NCBI RefSeq assembly: GCF_019399895.1
Contig: NC_091878.1
Coordinates: forward strand, 3,100,001-3,164,000
Direction of reading: 5' to 3'
Length of the DNA stretch: 64,000 nucleotides
From: Cardiocondyla obscurior
Lineage: Eukaryota > Arthropoda > Insecta > Hymenoptera > Formicidae
Position numbers and translations under genes: made by a program. The notes beneath the pieces are model-generated. The model did not search any database. It saw only the letters and a list, made by a program, of their open reading frames with translations, and was not told the DNA's origin. This document shows positions 1-12,480 of this stretch, in pieces. How positions within the stretch are numbered: the first letter of the stretch is position 1; every line of letters begins with the position of its first letter.

Positions 1-3000
1 TTCTTATGAAAGAAAGGAATTGAAAATGAAGAGTTAATATTAATAAAAGTTTACTATCACTAATTAAGAAATATATTTAATCTGCGCGATCGAACCACCA
101 GCTGCAAAATCAGATTAGTTAGATAAATTTCCACTTGGGTAGATGTAAAAAATTTCAAACTTATAAACTTATTTGAAGATTTAGTAATATTTGAGATATC
201 TAGGTATTTGAAGAATAAATATGAGTATGCAGAATTTACAATATTCGAAGATAAAAATTGGGAATCCGAGATAAGGAGACAATGGGGAAAGAGAGAATGC
301 GGTTTATCTGCGAATGTCAATTTTCGATATGAAATCCGTGAATTCGGAATTTAGGGATATTGAGGGATTTTGCAATCGCGAGTTTCGCGTTTTCCCGTAA
401 ACAAAGAGTAAGAATCTCATTTCCCTGTCGCGGAAGGGAGAATCGGGGATTCGAACTTATCCCGGCCTCGACGGCCGCCATACATTATTTCGGCCGTGAA
501 TAAATTTACAAGCGCCCTGTCAATATTTGATGCGATCCACAAACAATTTGCCGGGGCGCCTCTAACGGACTTTACATATTCATAAAGCGGTGCTCCGTAG
601 TTTGATATCACGGATGGTAAACGAGAACTACCTGCGTTCCCGTTAGATCGCTTTATTTTGCAAACTCGATATTGCGTCCGCCTTCTTAGCGGCGTTTCCT
701 TTAATCCTTTCGAGCTCCCGGCGAACGCCACCAACAGAGAAAGTACACCCGCATTCATCACACGAAAACCGAAACTCCTCTGATCCGTCTCGACTGTATG
801 TCATCAAGGTTTAATTTCAACATTGCCACCACAATACTCGAAAAGTATTAACGGAAAACTTATTAAACCGCAAAATGTGGCTGCAATCGTTTTTTTTTTT
901 TTTTGTTGTTTTTTTCAATTAAGTGGACTGAAATAAATATCTAGACTGTAAAATTTGGATTTTCATTATTGCAATATTTAATATACTAAATTGAATTGGG
1001 TTTTAAAAATAACTTTTTTATTAAATTCTTCAATAAATTATTTCTACGCGTCAATATAAATATGGGAATATTAAATGCTTAGCGAAATTTAAAGAGTTTC
1101 ATATCGCAGAAATTGAAACTGAAACGTTCTCTCTCTTTTTTTTTTTTTTTTACGGTTATAATATTTATTATCGTAAATTTTCTTTTTAATTTTATTTTAA
1201 ATTTTAATTTTATTTCTCGGACTGTATTATTTCTTTAACTTTCGCGAACGTAGAAAAAAAAAAGAAAAAATAGAAAAGAAAAATGCGAGCAGAGGGAAGC
1301 GCAAAGCTGAATGTGGTAGGGTTAACGTCAGGATAAATCTGCACAATGATGCGCGGCAAGGTCGGGTACAACTGCAGTCCAGCGCACTTTATCGCGTCGT
1401 CCTGCGAGTTACAGTGACACAGGCGGGATTACGGGGTACAGATAAGGACGACGATGCGGTTATCACGGCTGCATTCATTGCTTGTATTCACGGTGAAATC
1501 GCCATGGTAAAAGCTCGCATGCAGGCCGGGAGCGACGTACATACACGCCGGATACGCTCGTCTTATTAGAGATGTTCTGACGACTGCTCTACGTGGCAGC
1601 TCAAGACAATGACATTTACATTACTTTTTATTATTTAACCGAAGGTTAATGCTCTTTAAAAGAAAAGTATACACATTAGAAGTGCTTGGAGTTCCATGGA
1701 ATTTTATGTTTAAATTGTTTCAAATATTATTTCTAAATTGATATCAAATTTTAAATTTTAAACTACTTTTGTGATTCTTTGAGGCTTTTATTTTATGTTT
1801 CACTGCGTATTGAATTCTCGTTTTATTTTCTACAAAATATTTTCCGAATTAAAAGTCTCCTTTAAATTATAAACTGTAAATGGTAAACTTATATCTTTGC
1901 ATTTTATAAATTCAAATAAATTAAATTTGATCTTTACAACTTTTACTCGAGAGCGTGGAATCGTTACTGCAAAATGCATAGAGCATTTCAAAAACAAATA
2001 AAATATTCTGCGTTATTTGAAAATAGTTGGCAGGCAAATTGAGCAATTTAATAAATGGTAACCAGCGTTTTTATCGAGGTGCCGCATTGCTTCCGCATAA
2101 ATATTGATCGCGTATTGATCGGCGCGACCGCCATTTTCATCTTTTGATAATGCGTCCGCGTATTAATGGACCTGTCTGTGGTGACTGTTGGTATTAACCT
2201 GGATAAATGGAATAAAGTTTTCGCCGAACCGGCGGTCAGCGCGCGATATTGCCGCGCTGTTGTTCCGCCGGAAAATAGCGGTCGTCACGGCGAAATTATT
2301 GTTTTTATCGAAAGTTCGCGGAAATAAATTCCCTCGGGTTTTTTTTTTCCTCCCCTCCCCCCTCTCCACTCCTTTTTTTCTCGGACAGCAAATCAATTGA
2401 AATGGATCGCGTAATGTAAACGGAACTGATTGAGGTAATAAATTCGCGGCGAGGAACACCCGCGATACACCTCGATTGCAATGCAACGGCCAGCGGAGAA
2501 AACGCAGGCGCGCATCGGCCAATTAATATCCGCCCCGGGCCCTCGGCGATTCATTTATCAAAAAGTCGCGAGATCACCGGCCGTGCCGCGATAACGAACG
2601 GCTCGGGCAATTTTTCACGCCGCAGTGAAACCGCGGCCTCTTATTCCGCCGGCGTTTCGTCGTTATCGCGTTTACAGCCAATCCACCCGCTTCGAACGTA
2701 AGTGCCGAGCGAGCCCTTTTTGCCGATTTTATTTCGCCGATCGACAGAAAAATCGAATCCCGAGGTATTATTAACGCCCTTGCAATAAGAAACTCGAAGG
2801 GACAAGAGTTATTCCGGTAAACGGGGCTAACCGAATTCTATGGCAAAATCCTACGAAACGTTGAGATGTATCGCAAATCGTTGACCTCTACTACTAAAAT
2901 CTTCGCGTTTTTGTACGCCTTAATATTTTCGTAAAACTCACTGTTCTCAAATTTTAACCGTGCACTCCGGGATTATCTATAATTTCCCAATATGCGGGAA

Positions 3001-6000
3001 CTCTTTTTTACCGAGAAAGCTTCCCCACTTTCTTTATTATCCGTTTCCATTATTCTGCAGGAATTTCGACGCACTTCCGCGCCGGAGGCGCAGCTTTCCA
3101 ATCTCTCGCTACTTCTAAACGCAATTTTATTTATACAGTAAGGATTCTCGAGCCCTTGGAGATTTATAATTTACGCTTTTGCATGCAGAAGGCATTTATC
3201 TCGCGCATAAACTCTGAAATTATTCGTATATCCCTTCCCGCGAAGGGCGGAGACTCGCCGAGCGGGTCTTCGGGCGCGTACCCGCGTGCACCAGCCGAAG
3301 ACGCGGAACAAAAGGGAATGAAGCGGAGAATATCCGAAAACAATACATTTTATACTGGCGAGCGGAGGCTGCGGCCCTTCCTGCGCGATACATAAATATC
3401 GTCCCGCCGCGCCGTGCCATGGCACGCCAGAACGAGCCATGACATACTGCCTGCGCGTCAAGTCCCGCTTCTCCTTGCCAAATGTCCGGCCAGGACTTCT
3501 TGTTCCCCCCGCCTCGCTGTGAAAAAGGACGCCCGCAACTACCCTCGAGCGTCAGATAAAGTAAATTAACGCTTTTGGTTGCCGCCCTGAAAGCGTTCCA
3601 GCTTCTCTATGAATGTTTAGCTCTTTTTTGAGCCCTTATTTTTACACGAGTCGCCACTTTCGTCATTCAATTGTCTTTTCAAGAAGAAATTAAGAAATTC
3701 TTAATAATAATAAAAAAAAAAACTCTTGATAAGTCTCAACAGTCTTTTTTTTTCTTTCCAATCGTCTTCGGTGAACCGTGAATTTAATTCAAATTTTAGA
3801 GGAGTATTTCATTTACTACGGCAAACAATATTGCTTCCCTCGCGCCGGTCGTTTTAATATAACATAGGAAATTGTATTAAAGACAATAACGTTATTAATG
3901 CCACCGATTGTGTATAAAGTCTTTATACATGATTGATCAATTGATTAATTCTCGGCGAAGCCCTCTTTGATAAGTCCGATAAATTCCGTCAAAAATTCGA
4001 AAAGGGAGGAAACTTGGAGCACGGATTAAAGTGAAACGCGCGGAATATTAAGGGTGATAATCTGAGGTGTCCCGGTATTCAACGCGATGAGTGTGTATTT
4101 TTTTTTTTTTTTTTGCCACATTGGAAGATCCTGGTTAAAATCTATCTTCCGCGAGAAGACAAAGGGCTGGGGCTGTAATAACCCCTTCCGCTTACCCCCG
4201 TCAAGTACCGGGAATATTGTTTCGCGTCAAGGAGCCGCTTTTAAAGCGTTAATTTACATTCCTACCCTAGGCATTCTTTCGCTCAACACAAATCCGGTTT
4301 TATCGGAATTTTTTAGGCGCGCCCTCGAGAAACCCTTCGGATACCCTTCTCGCTCGTTCCTTTATTATTATCCCCTTATTAACAAGAGCAGAATCAAATC
4401 TAGATGTATTTTTCTCGTGAAGGAAACTCGCCCTCCTCGGATCTCTCTGTTATGATGATTTTATTACAATAAAATTATCAATGGCATGGAAATAACGTAA
4501 TACAAAAGTAAAGGAGAAAGGTACAACGTAATGTACAAAAGAAGAGATTTTATCAAGCCGGGACACAGGGCAATTTACATATTTCTGTTATTCCACGGTT
4601 GATTTCTCGAAAAGGGCACCGATTTTGAAACGGCCGCCCCCGTCGGAACGTTGTACATGCACGACGTAAGTCGATCCATTTAGGTGGCTACGATGTTCCA
4701 GCAATATCGACTGGCTTGAGATTTATGGAGACGCCCCGAGAATTTTATCGGGGGCCGTTGATCGATTTATCGGGGCGCCTGCCGCCGACTGCGGACCTAC
4801 CCGGGCCGAAAGAAAAGGCCTTATGCACGAAAGGAGGAAAGCCGTCACTGACTTGACCATAAATTAGAGCGATTTTTCGCGCCCCGGCCGTGATTTACGG
4901 GCCTGCCAGGCGCAAACGGGAACCTATCATCATCGTTGTACCGCGCGAGCCATCTTCCACTTTTAAAGTCCGGGAGACTTCGCCCTTATTACCTCGCGTC
5001 TCGCATTCTATCGGTCGTTGTTGCCTCGGCACTTCTAACACGCGATTCTCGGACGCGAATACAATTCTAACTCGCCCCTTGAAAACTTTATTTGGATCAA
5101 TATACCAAATTAAACTTTGACTCTACTTAAATTTCTTCCTAAATGCAATCTTCAACTCTTCCGGTGCCTGAATATACGGATCCCTCTTATTCTGTCTTAC
5201 TCCGGAATCTGGAAACATCTCGCATTGTATTTGATACTCTTTCGCTGCTTTCCCTCCCCAACCCGGGCGCCTACATTTTTATTTAAATTTTCGATCCCCG
5301 CGTCAAATCTGCAACTTTTTCGATTCTTTTATTCCGCGAACTTTAGTTTCTTCCATTTTCGCTTCTGCACCCAACACGTATTCAACTTCTGACATCCGGT
5401 ACTTTCCTTTGGAGCCGCCGCTCTTCGGTTTCTCGACTACTTCCACTTTTGACACTCGCTGAATCCTCGATCTTTGCATCCTCGAGGGGAGCGCATTAAA
5501 TATTGACGTTTCTTCATCCAAAATTCTACCCCGTCACCTTTGACACGAACCCCATCAGCTCTGCGAGAACATCTTACGAGAATAAGAGACCGGGACGGCG
5601 TAAGCTACGACGGCAGCTTTCGTAATGCGACGATTGCATCTGCCGTTGAAATATCACGCTCGACTACCGCGCCCGACGTGTTAACGTCACGTGACGCTTA
5701 TCGCATATTCGTGAAATTAATTACGCTGAAATTATTATGCATCAACAACAATTTTACATGTATTAGTGAGTTCAATCCAATTATATTACGGTTTCCAAAT
5801 AAATCCCGTATTTATTTCGAATGCGGAAATTATTTCAAAAAGAAACAGCCCAACATTTCGGTTCTATATTTAACTAATTACAGTTACAGATATTTCAAGA
5901 GAAATATATAATTTCAGGTAAACACGTGTTTATCTACGAGGAAATTTTTTCCCCGAAATCTTTTTCCGATAATGATTTCCGTGCGTGTATCCCTTCGGAG

Positions 6001-9000
6001 CGCCGCGCTGGTGCAAGAAAATATTTCACGTTTTCTCCCTCAGTTAAATTTCCATATTTATTAACGTTATTAATATTTTTTCAAATATTTTCCCCCTTTA
6101 TGTTTATTCGCGTAAGATAAACTAATTTCGATAAAAACGTATTAATAATGTAAAATTAATAACTTAAAAAAATAAGCTTAATTTTCAAATAAACAATATT
6201 TTTGATGGACCGTGAATGGTCTTTTTAACGTCACGCGCGCAATGTTGGCATGCGGAAAATCCGCTTTATAAACGTGTCATCATCGAGCGGACAGGCGATG
6301 AGAGCTCGCGCCGATAACCCCATCGCGATCCATCATCAGGCGGAGCGATACACGACAATAGCTGCGCTCTCATTAATTATTTTCTTTTTTTTTCCCCTGG
6401 GCGTCCCTTCGTTTTTTCGTGTTCGCGTACCAAAACCGCGTACGTCACGGCTGTTTACCGTCCTCGTATCCAGCTGTGCCGCCGTGAATGGCTTCTGGTG
6501 GACGAGAGACGAGCCGGTTGTTATCATCTATCAAGTGCCATCGTCGCGGACAGACACTGTCAGTAAAATCGCGACGCTTTGTTGGCGCCTCCCTTCCCCC
6601 CTGGTTGAGATTTGTCGCGGACGCGAATCCGACGCTCCCCGAGACGCAGAAGGCATTAAAAAATCCATGCACGGAAAAAAAAAATCACCGATAAAGGAGT
6701 CGAGACTTGAAATTCGAAAATTCTGTTTTATTACATCCGCTTCTTTTGTTTGAACCCAGTTTCACGGAAGATTAAATTAATATTGACAACGTTTTTTGTA
6801 TAACGCACACATACCGTGTATTACTTCTATTTACTTTCAGTTATTTTATTCGTTCTGTCAATTGTTTATTGCTTTACCATCCTGTTTTCTCGTACGAAAA
6901 ATAGAAAATTCCTCGCAATGTTTTTTTTTTCTTCCTTTTTGGAGGAAGCAATATAATTTATATCTCTTTTTTATTGTATTATATATACATTGTCGTTCCG
7001 TGCACTTTGTTGTAAAATTTAACATTAAAAAAACCGTAAATAAAAAAAAAAATTACGTTTTAATTGTCGTTTAACGATCACGTCTTTCTTGGTCATTGAC
7101 GACACTGAAAAAGCTTTTAATTAAAGTTAAAATGGGATTTTTATATTTCTGATTTTAATTAACGAAATATCATTAGCAACAAAAACTTTTGCGAATAAAG
7201 AAGGCCGTTACAGCGGTCAATTAACTTCGAACTCTTTTATCGAGTAATTTCTCGGTTTCTTTTTGTATTTAAGTTAACATCCGCCGCGAATCGATCTGAT
7301 AAGCTTCTCGGCTATCCGAAATATGTCGAAAAATTCCTGCCTTAATAATAAAATGTCTAAATTTGATAGCGAAGGAAAAGAGACAGTTCTAGCGTTATTC
7401 CATTTGCCTAGAAAATTTACGGACCGTTCTGAACTCGTCACGTCATATCACAGTTGTCTCTAACTATCGATTGTTCCCTCCGGCAACTGTTGCCGTATCT
7501 AGCAACTCGGCCTGCACTAGAAAACATTTTCTTACAATAAATTTAAAAATCCAACTTCTAGCAGTCATTTTTCGAAAAAGATTAAAATTTTCTAAACAAA
7601 ATTTATCAAAGTATTAAATGTTGCGGCAGTAAAACTTAGAATTATATAATTTTCAGCGACAGAAAATTCCTACTTTAATTTATAATATTAAATGTCAGAC
7701 AAAAAAATTTTTTTTAATTAAATTTTGAAGCGCAAAGTATTCTGGAATATTATAAAACACGAAGTTCCTACAAAATGATAGAATTTATATTTATAAAAAT
7801 TTCATTTACAAAGTCATCCGGTTTACGCGAGAAACATTGAATAAGAAATAAAAATCAGGTATTTGGACGGTTTAGTTTCTTTGATTTCTGGTTGTTTTTC
7901 CTCCGGAGAACGTTCTATTCTTCTCCGTAACTATTTAAACACAAATCCCGACAGTTGCGCTCGAAAAATCTCGTTTCGAGATAATGGCGAAACTTCCCTC
8001 GGGCAGTTCGACCGAAATTATCCGCCAACTGTTCGGGATGAGGGCGCACATAATGCGGCCGATTACGTGAGGACCAAACAAAAAAAAAACGCGTCGCCTG
8101 TGCTTTTTACATATCTAGCAACGAAATTTAGCGATCCGAAAATCTCGACCGATAGCGGAACTCATTTGTGCTCGTTTGTGCGACCCTTATCGGCGCTTGA
8201 AAAGTACGAGGATGGGTTTTAGAAATCCAAAAAGTACGAAAACCTAGAATAATTTCCCAGTTCCTACGTTTTCTCGACCTGTTTCTCTCCCAAGAAATTT
8301 TTTAAGAAAATTCTGTGAAAAAAGAATCCTTTAGCAGGTGTGAAAAAAGTGACTGAATGGGATGCAAAGGAGTTTAAGATTGTTCGCTGGGTGTAAAGAA
8401 CCAATCCTCGTGTTAGACTTAAGAATGTTATTTCTGTTCAGACATTACGATGTCTTTACCAAAAAGACGTTTCACTGAATACGTTTTTTTTTAACATATC
8501 GAGGGACGCGGTAGTCGGGTATAAAAATAATAACGACAAGCGCGTTCGTGTCGTCGTTCGGTGTCGCCGATTCTCTTTTTCTGAAAATTTTCCACCTCGA
8601 ATTTTTCGATTAAAGAAAATAATGACGCAATAAAAAACTTTTAACGACACTTTTATGATGTAACGCTCCCGATATTCCAACTGGTCCGGAAAAATAGGTA
8701 GTCCCAATGCGGAGATGCATCAAAAAATGAGATGCAAAAGCGGCAAAAAAAGAAAGAAAAAAAAAATACGTCACTTTTTTTTCTCTTTCATCGATAAATC
8801 CATATGCAGGTACTGAAGCGCGTCAACTCGGAAAATGAGAGGATCTATATATCGACAGAATCAAGGAGATGGTTAAGCCCGGTATTGAGCAGAATTTATC
8901 GTGAAGGACCTTGCGTAGTAGTCGAAACGAATTCGATGTAAGAGCTACGTTTATACTGCGATTTTAAGAACCTTCGAATTAAATGCGCAGAGTTCTCGGA

Positions 9001-9600
9001 TAATTGGTTCTTCAAATTCTAAGTTGTAAAACCTAAACTTTACCATTTCCTACATTGACACTCGAATATTCAATTTACAATCCTTATCACGTTATCAACT
9101 CTTTATAAACCTTTTTCTACTTTAAATTTAGTTACTCTAATTTTTTACTCGTACTAGATAGATATTACAAAGTACACAGCATTTACTCTAGCTTCTTCTA
9201 CGTTAAAAAAAAAATAAAATAAAATAACTGTTTTACATTTAATAATTTTCGGCAACGGGCCACGGATGTACGTATTTTATATAACTCTTATTCTTTTTTT
9301 AAACAGACAATTTTGCTTAATTTTTTTTCTTCAGATTTTATTATTACATTAATCTTCTGCCTTGAATTATAATTTACCCAACTCGTTGAAAGGATAACTT
9401 TTCTATCTTACGCGTCCTTTCTATCTGAAGCAAATAATTATTCCGCAAAGAAAATCGGGGAAAACGGAACGCGATAAGATTTAAGAGGGCGAGTGAAAAA
9501 TTCGCGGTTTTTTCCCGGCGTAAAAAAATGCGAAGAAGCGACTCAGTTTTCGCCCGGATAAAAGAAACGCGCGCGAGGTTTCCGCTAATTAGAATCAACG
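1..9600. other. Mosaic AT-rich non-coding region, no recognisable gene
   Basis: I see no supported gene here. The open frames are short, overlap one another on both strands, and carry no motif I recognise. GC-richer patches lie at about 2.1-2.8 kb and 3.06-3.54 kb. The rest is AT-rich with homopolymer runs: T runs at 890-904, 1136-1151 and 4098-4114. The stretch 5.1-5.56 kb is pyrimidine-rich on the + strand, which creates a purine-rich open frame on the minus strand (5303-5521) with Glu/Lys-rich composition. I read that as composition, not a gene. Intergenic or intronic DNA fits best. Confidence 0.6.
890..1151 (+). repeat. Two long poly-T runs
   Basis: T runs of 15 (890-904) and 16 (1136-1151) bases flank about 230 bp of AT-rich DNA. 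On the minus strand they are A-tracts and could be old retroposon tails or simple slippage products. No target-site duplication was seen. Confidence 0.8.
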
Positions 9601-12480
9601 GCGGGCGAGTCAATCAATCGGCAGCGTCAGCAACCAATTCCTTCGATAATTGAGAAGCAGAAGGAAACGTCAACAGCTGCATTTGTCACTTCGCCCGCGA
9701 ACCGCAGGCTGCATTGTGCTCCACATCTGCAGGCTGTGGTATGTGTTTCCGCGCATAGAATTCACGTGGCTTTGTGAGCGCGGGGGGATTTTTTCGCAAT
9801 ACAATTGTTGAATGTCGAGCCCGAGGTCGACGGTTTCGGCACCGCGTTCACTAGTTGCGGTCGCGCCGCTGCGGTCTTAATTGGGGTCCGCTGTACCCCG
9901 GATTAACCTTCCTTCTAGGTCGCGATCGATCGATTTTCAGATCGCGCTGCCAGGGTAATATATCTCCCGCGGGCACGATACTCCGGCGTGTCACAGTCAC
10001 GTTCCTCGCATGCCTGCGTGCGTGTGTCCCGGTTGTCGCGCGGATAAGTAGACAAGCAGCGCTCCGTGTTCCAGAATTACCTCCTCGCAAGAGTGTACAC
10101 AGGCGAATCCCACACCGGTGGGGAACAGATCTCGCCGGGTGAATTTAATTCGGCGTATCGATCAGTTCGGGATTAAATCGACTCTGGAATCTCTGCGTAT
10201 TTAAATACGTTTTGTTCGAATATTAATCGGTCTCTGAAAACTTTATGACGCCACGTTTGATCTGGGATCTGAATTAATGAGAATTGTATTGGCAGTCGGG
10301 ACTCTGGTAATATTTCGGGCAGCTCGCGGTTGCAATATCGCGAGACGCGGCTTCCACGCCGAGGAACGTAAAAGTGTTGGAATATAATTCGAAGAAACGT
10401 GAGGTAATATTAATTCGTTTCTCTATTTTACGCCTTAAATCCCGGAGAATTAATTTAGACATCAAAAAGTGTTTCAATTTTTACGTCTACGGATGCGACA
10501 GGTTCAATTTTCAGTAAGGGGGGCAAAAAATTTCCAAGAGCAGAAGTCCACGAGCGTAAGGGTTTTGTTCAGGAATACAGGAATTGCGAAGTTCCATTTT
10601 GCGGACGTGCCGGCTCACGTCAGCTGCGGACGAAATGAGAAGACCACTGAGGGAGGACGCGCGAGAGAGAAAAAGAGAAAGGGAGACGGAGAATGGCCTC
10701 GTCAGCCGGAAACCAGTCACCGGTCTGTCGGTGGCAGAAGTCGTTTAAAGTACGTTTCCACATTCGGCAGAGATCGAAAGATGCGGGGCGCAATTATACA
10801 GCCTCGGGGTGGCGTCCCGCCACTGCGCATTTCATTCCCCCGGACCCGAAGCCCGCAGATGCGGCAGTAAAAGTTAACGCTTTGTGTGCACACGCCACGG
10901 CTCGGCAGGCAAATTCGCCATTAACTAAATGTTTCCATTAGGCGAATTAATTCGTACACACCGCGATAAGTTTATTAGAGACGTTAATTAGCCGCTTTCA
11001 AAAGTTCCATCCCCGAATCCTTTTGCCGCGGATGTATAGGAAAGTCGCGTGCCTTTATCTCTTTCTCTTTAAAATACCGCGAGGCGAATTGATTACATTC
11101 ATAAAGCTTGCTGCACGCGGCACAGTTAGCATAACAGATCCGTGCAGTATATCGTCCGCAAGTTGGCGTCATCCCCCGCGCTACATAATCGTGCATAATA
11201 ATTATGACGTCATCAATTAGAGGGTCCGCCGGTGACGTTAATGCGCGCTTGTACGACCGCGACAGATCCCTCTTGCACATACCGTGGCGGCGGCGGCCGG
11301 CGGTGAGAGTGTCCTTCTGGCCGAAATCGCAGGTATTCCAATCGCGAAACCGCTTCGTTCATTACGGCGGCAAATCGACATTTTGCCCCGGGGTCATTAC
11401 GGCGGGTCGACAAAATCGCGCGTTAATTGCGATTCTACAAATTGTCCTTAAATTCGACGCGTTTCTCTCGCTAGCGACGGCGCGGATAATAAGTGCACGT
11501 TACGAACACAATTTCGCTCGATTCAGATTAACCGATCGTCATTCATGCCCGTCGCTTAACGCTAACTGCGTTAGCTCGATTCTCCATTTAACGTGTAAGC
11601 GCGACCGACTTTTGATCACTCGAGTCAAACGCTAAAACGCTTCCCATCGGCGAGATATTAATAGAGAATTAAATTAATTCTAACGCGTCTCATTTTGCAA
11701 AACGGGCAATAAATATCGGGATATTGATGAGGTAATAGGGGAAGTCTCCAGATATTCGATAGATAACGTCGGCTAGTGGAGGAAAACCGGAAGAAAATGC
11801 AAATTGACGCCAAGCAGGCTGACATAATGAAGTGAGGAACCTAACGATTACACAAAGGCGGTCCGGAAGGACGTGAATGTACGAGCGCGTGAAAGTCGAG
11901 CCGGAACTAATGGCGGCGGAGCTAAGACGGCGGAGTGTTCCTTACGTTCTCGCTCTATCCTGCCTCGGGATCTCTCGGTGACAACAGTCTCGGTAACAGC
12001 TTTCCTGTACCCCGTGCCTCGTCCCCCGGCCGCTCGAAGGAATTATCACTCCCCGTCGCGACGCGCACCCCAACTTGCTCACACTCGCGGGCGGATGCAT
12101 CCGAGCGACGCGACTGCATCCGGGGGGTGCGGGCGGTTCACCCCGTCGGCCCACTCTCGCCCGGTATCGACCGTATATTTAGCACGGTGTCGGTACTTTG
12201 TCCGACCGAATGAATGGTTGTACCGCCGTCGTAGTGCCGTAGTGGCGTTTGTACCTACCGGTATCAGCGGCAATAAAGGCGATGCGAGGGTGTCGACAGC
12301 ACTGCGGCTGACTAGATACCTCTGCAAGACGTGTGGGAATTGTTATTGCTGACGCGAAAGCCGCCGCAGTAACGCCGGCTAACGCTAATTCAATCCTTCT
12401 TGTCCCTGTGCGGGGAGAATCGCGGCTGACTCGGCTGCCAGAGTCTCGTCTCGCTAATCTTGGAGGTCCCACGGTTTCTA
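9601..12480. other. GC- and CpG-rich non-coding block
   Basis: This block is visibly richer in GC and CpG than its neighbours, especially 9840-10140, 11020-11430 and 11873-12470. Open frames of 60 to 160 codons occur on both strands over the same bases, which is what high GC produces by chance because stop codons are AT-rich. No start, splice and motif combination convinced me of a coding exon. In hymenopteran genomes, CpG-rich unmethylated DNA can mark promoters or first exons, so a regulatory or 5' gene region is possible. A perfect CRE palindrome lies inside at 11205-11212. Confidence 0.45.
11205..11212. promoter_or_regulatory. Perfect CRE palindrome TGACGTCA
   Basis: The eight bases TGACGTCA are the full consensus site for CREB/ATF-type bZIP dimers. 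The site sits in a GC-rich block but is flanked by short AT-rich homeodomain-like words (ATAATTA before, CAATTAG after), a common enhancer composition. An 8-bp word is expected by chance about once per 64 kb, so the site alone proves nothing. Confidence 0.25.

Noticed and set aside
440..475. tRNA T-loop-like TTCGAAT on the minus strand
   Set aside because: The flanking bases do not form a T stem, and no acceptor stem or anticodon arm was found.
6250..6753. 167-codon + strand open frame
   Set aside because: Overlapping frames on both strands are open over the same GC-rich bases. Composition is Arg/Ser-rich with no motif.
11873..12352. 159-codon + strand open frame in the GC-rich block
   Set aside because: Arg/Ser/Pro-rich in several frames at once, as GC-rich DNA gives. 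No domain recognised.
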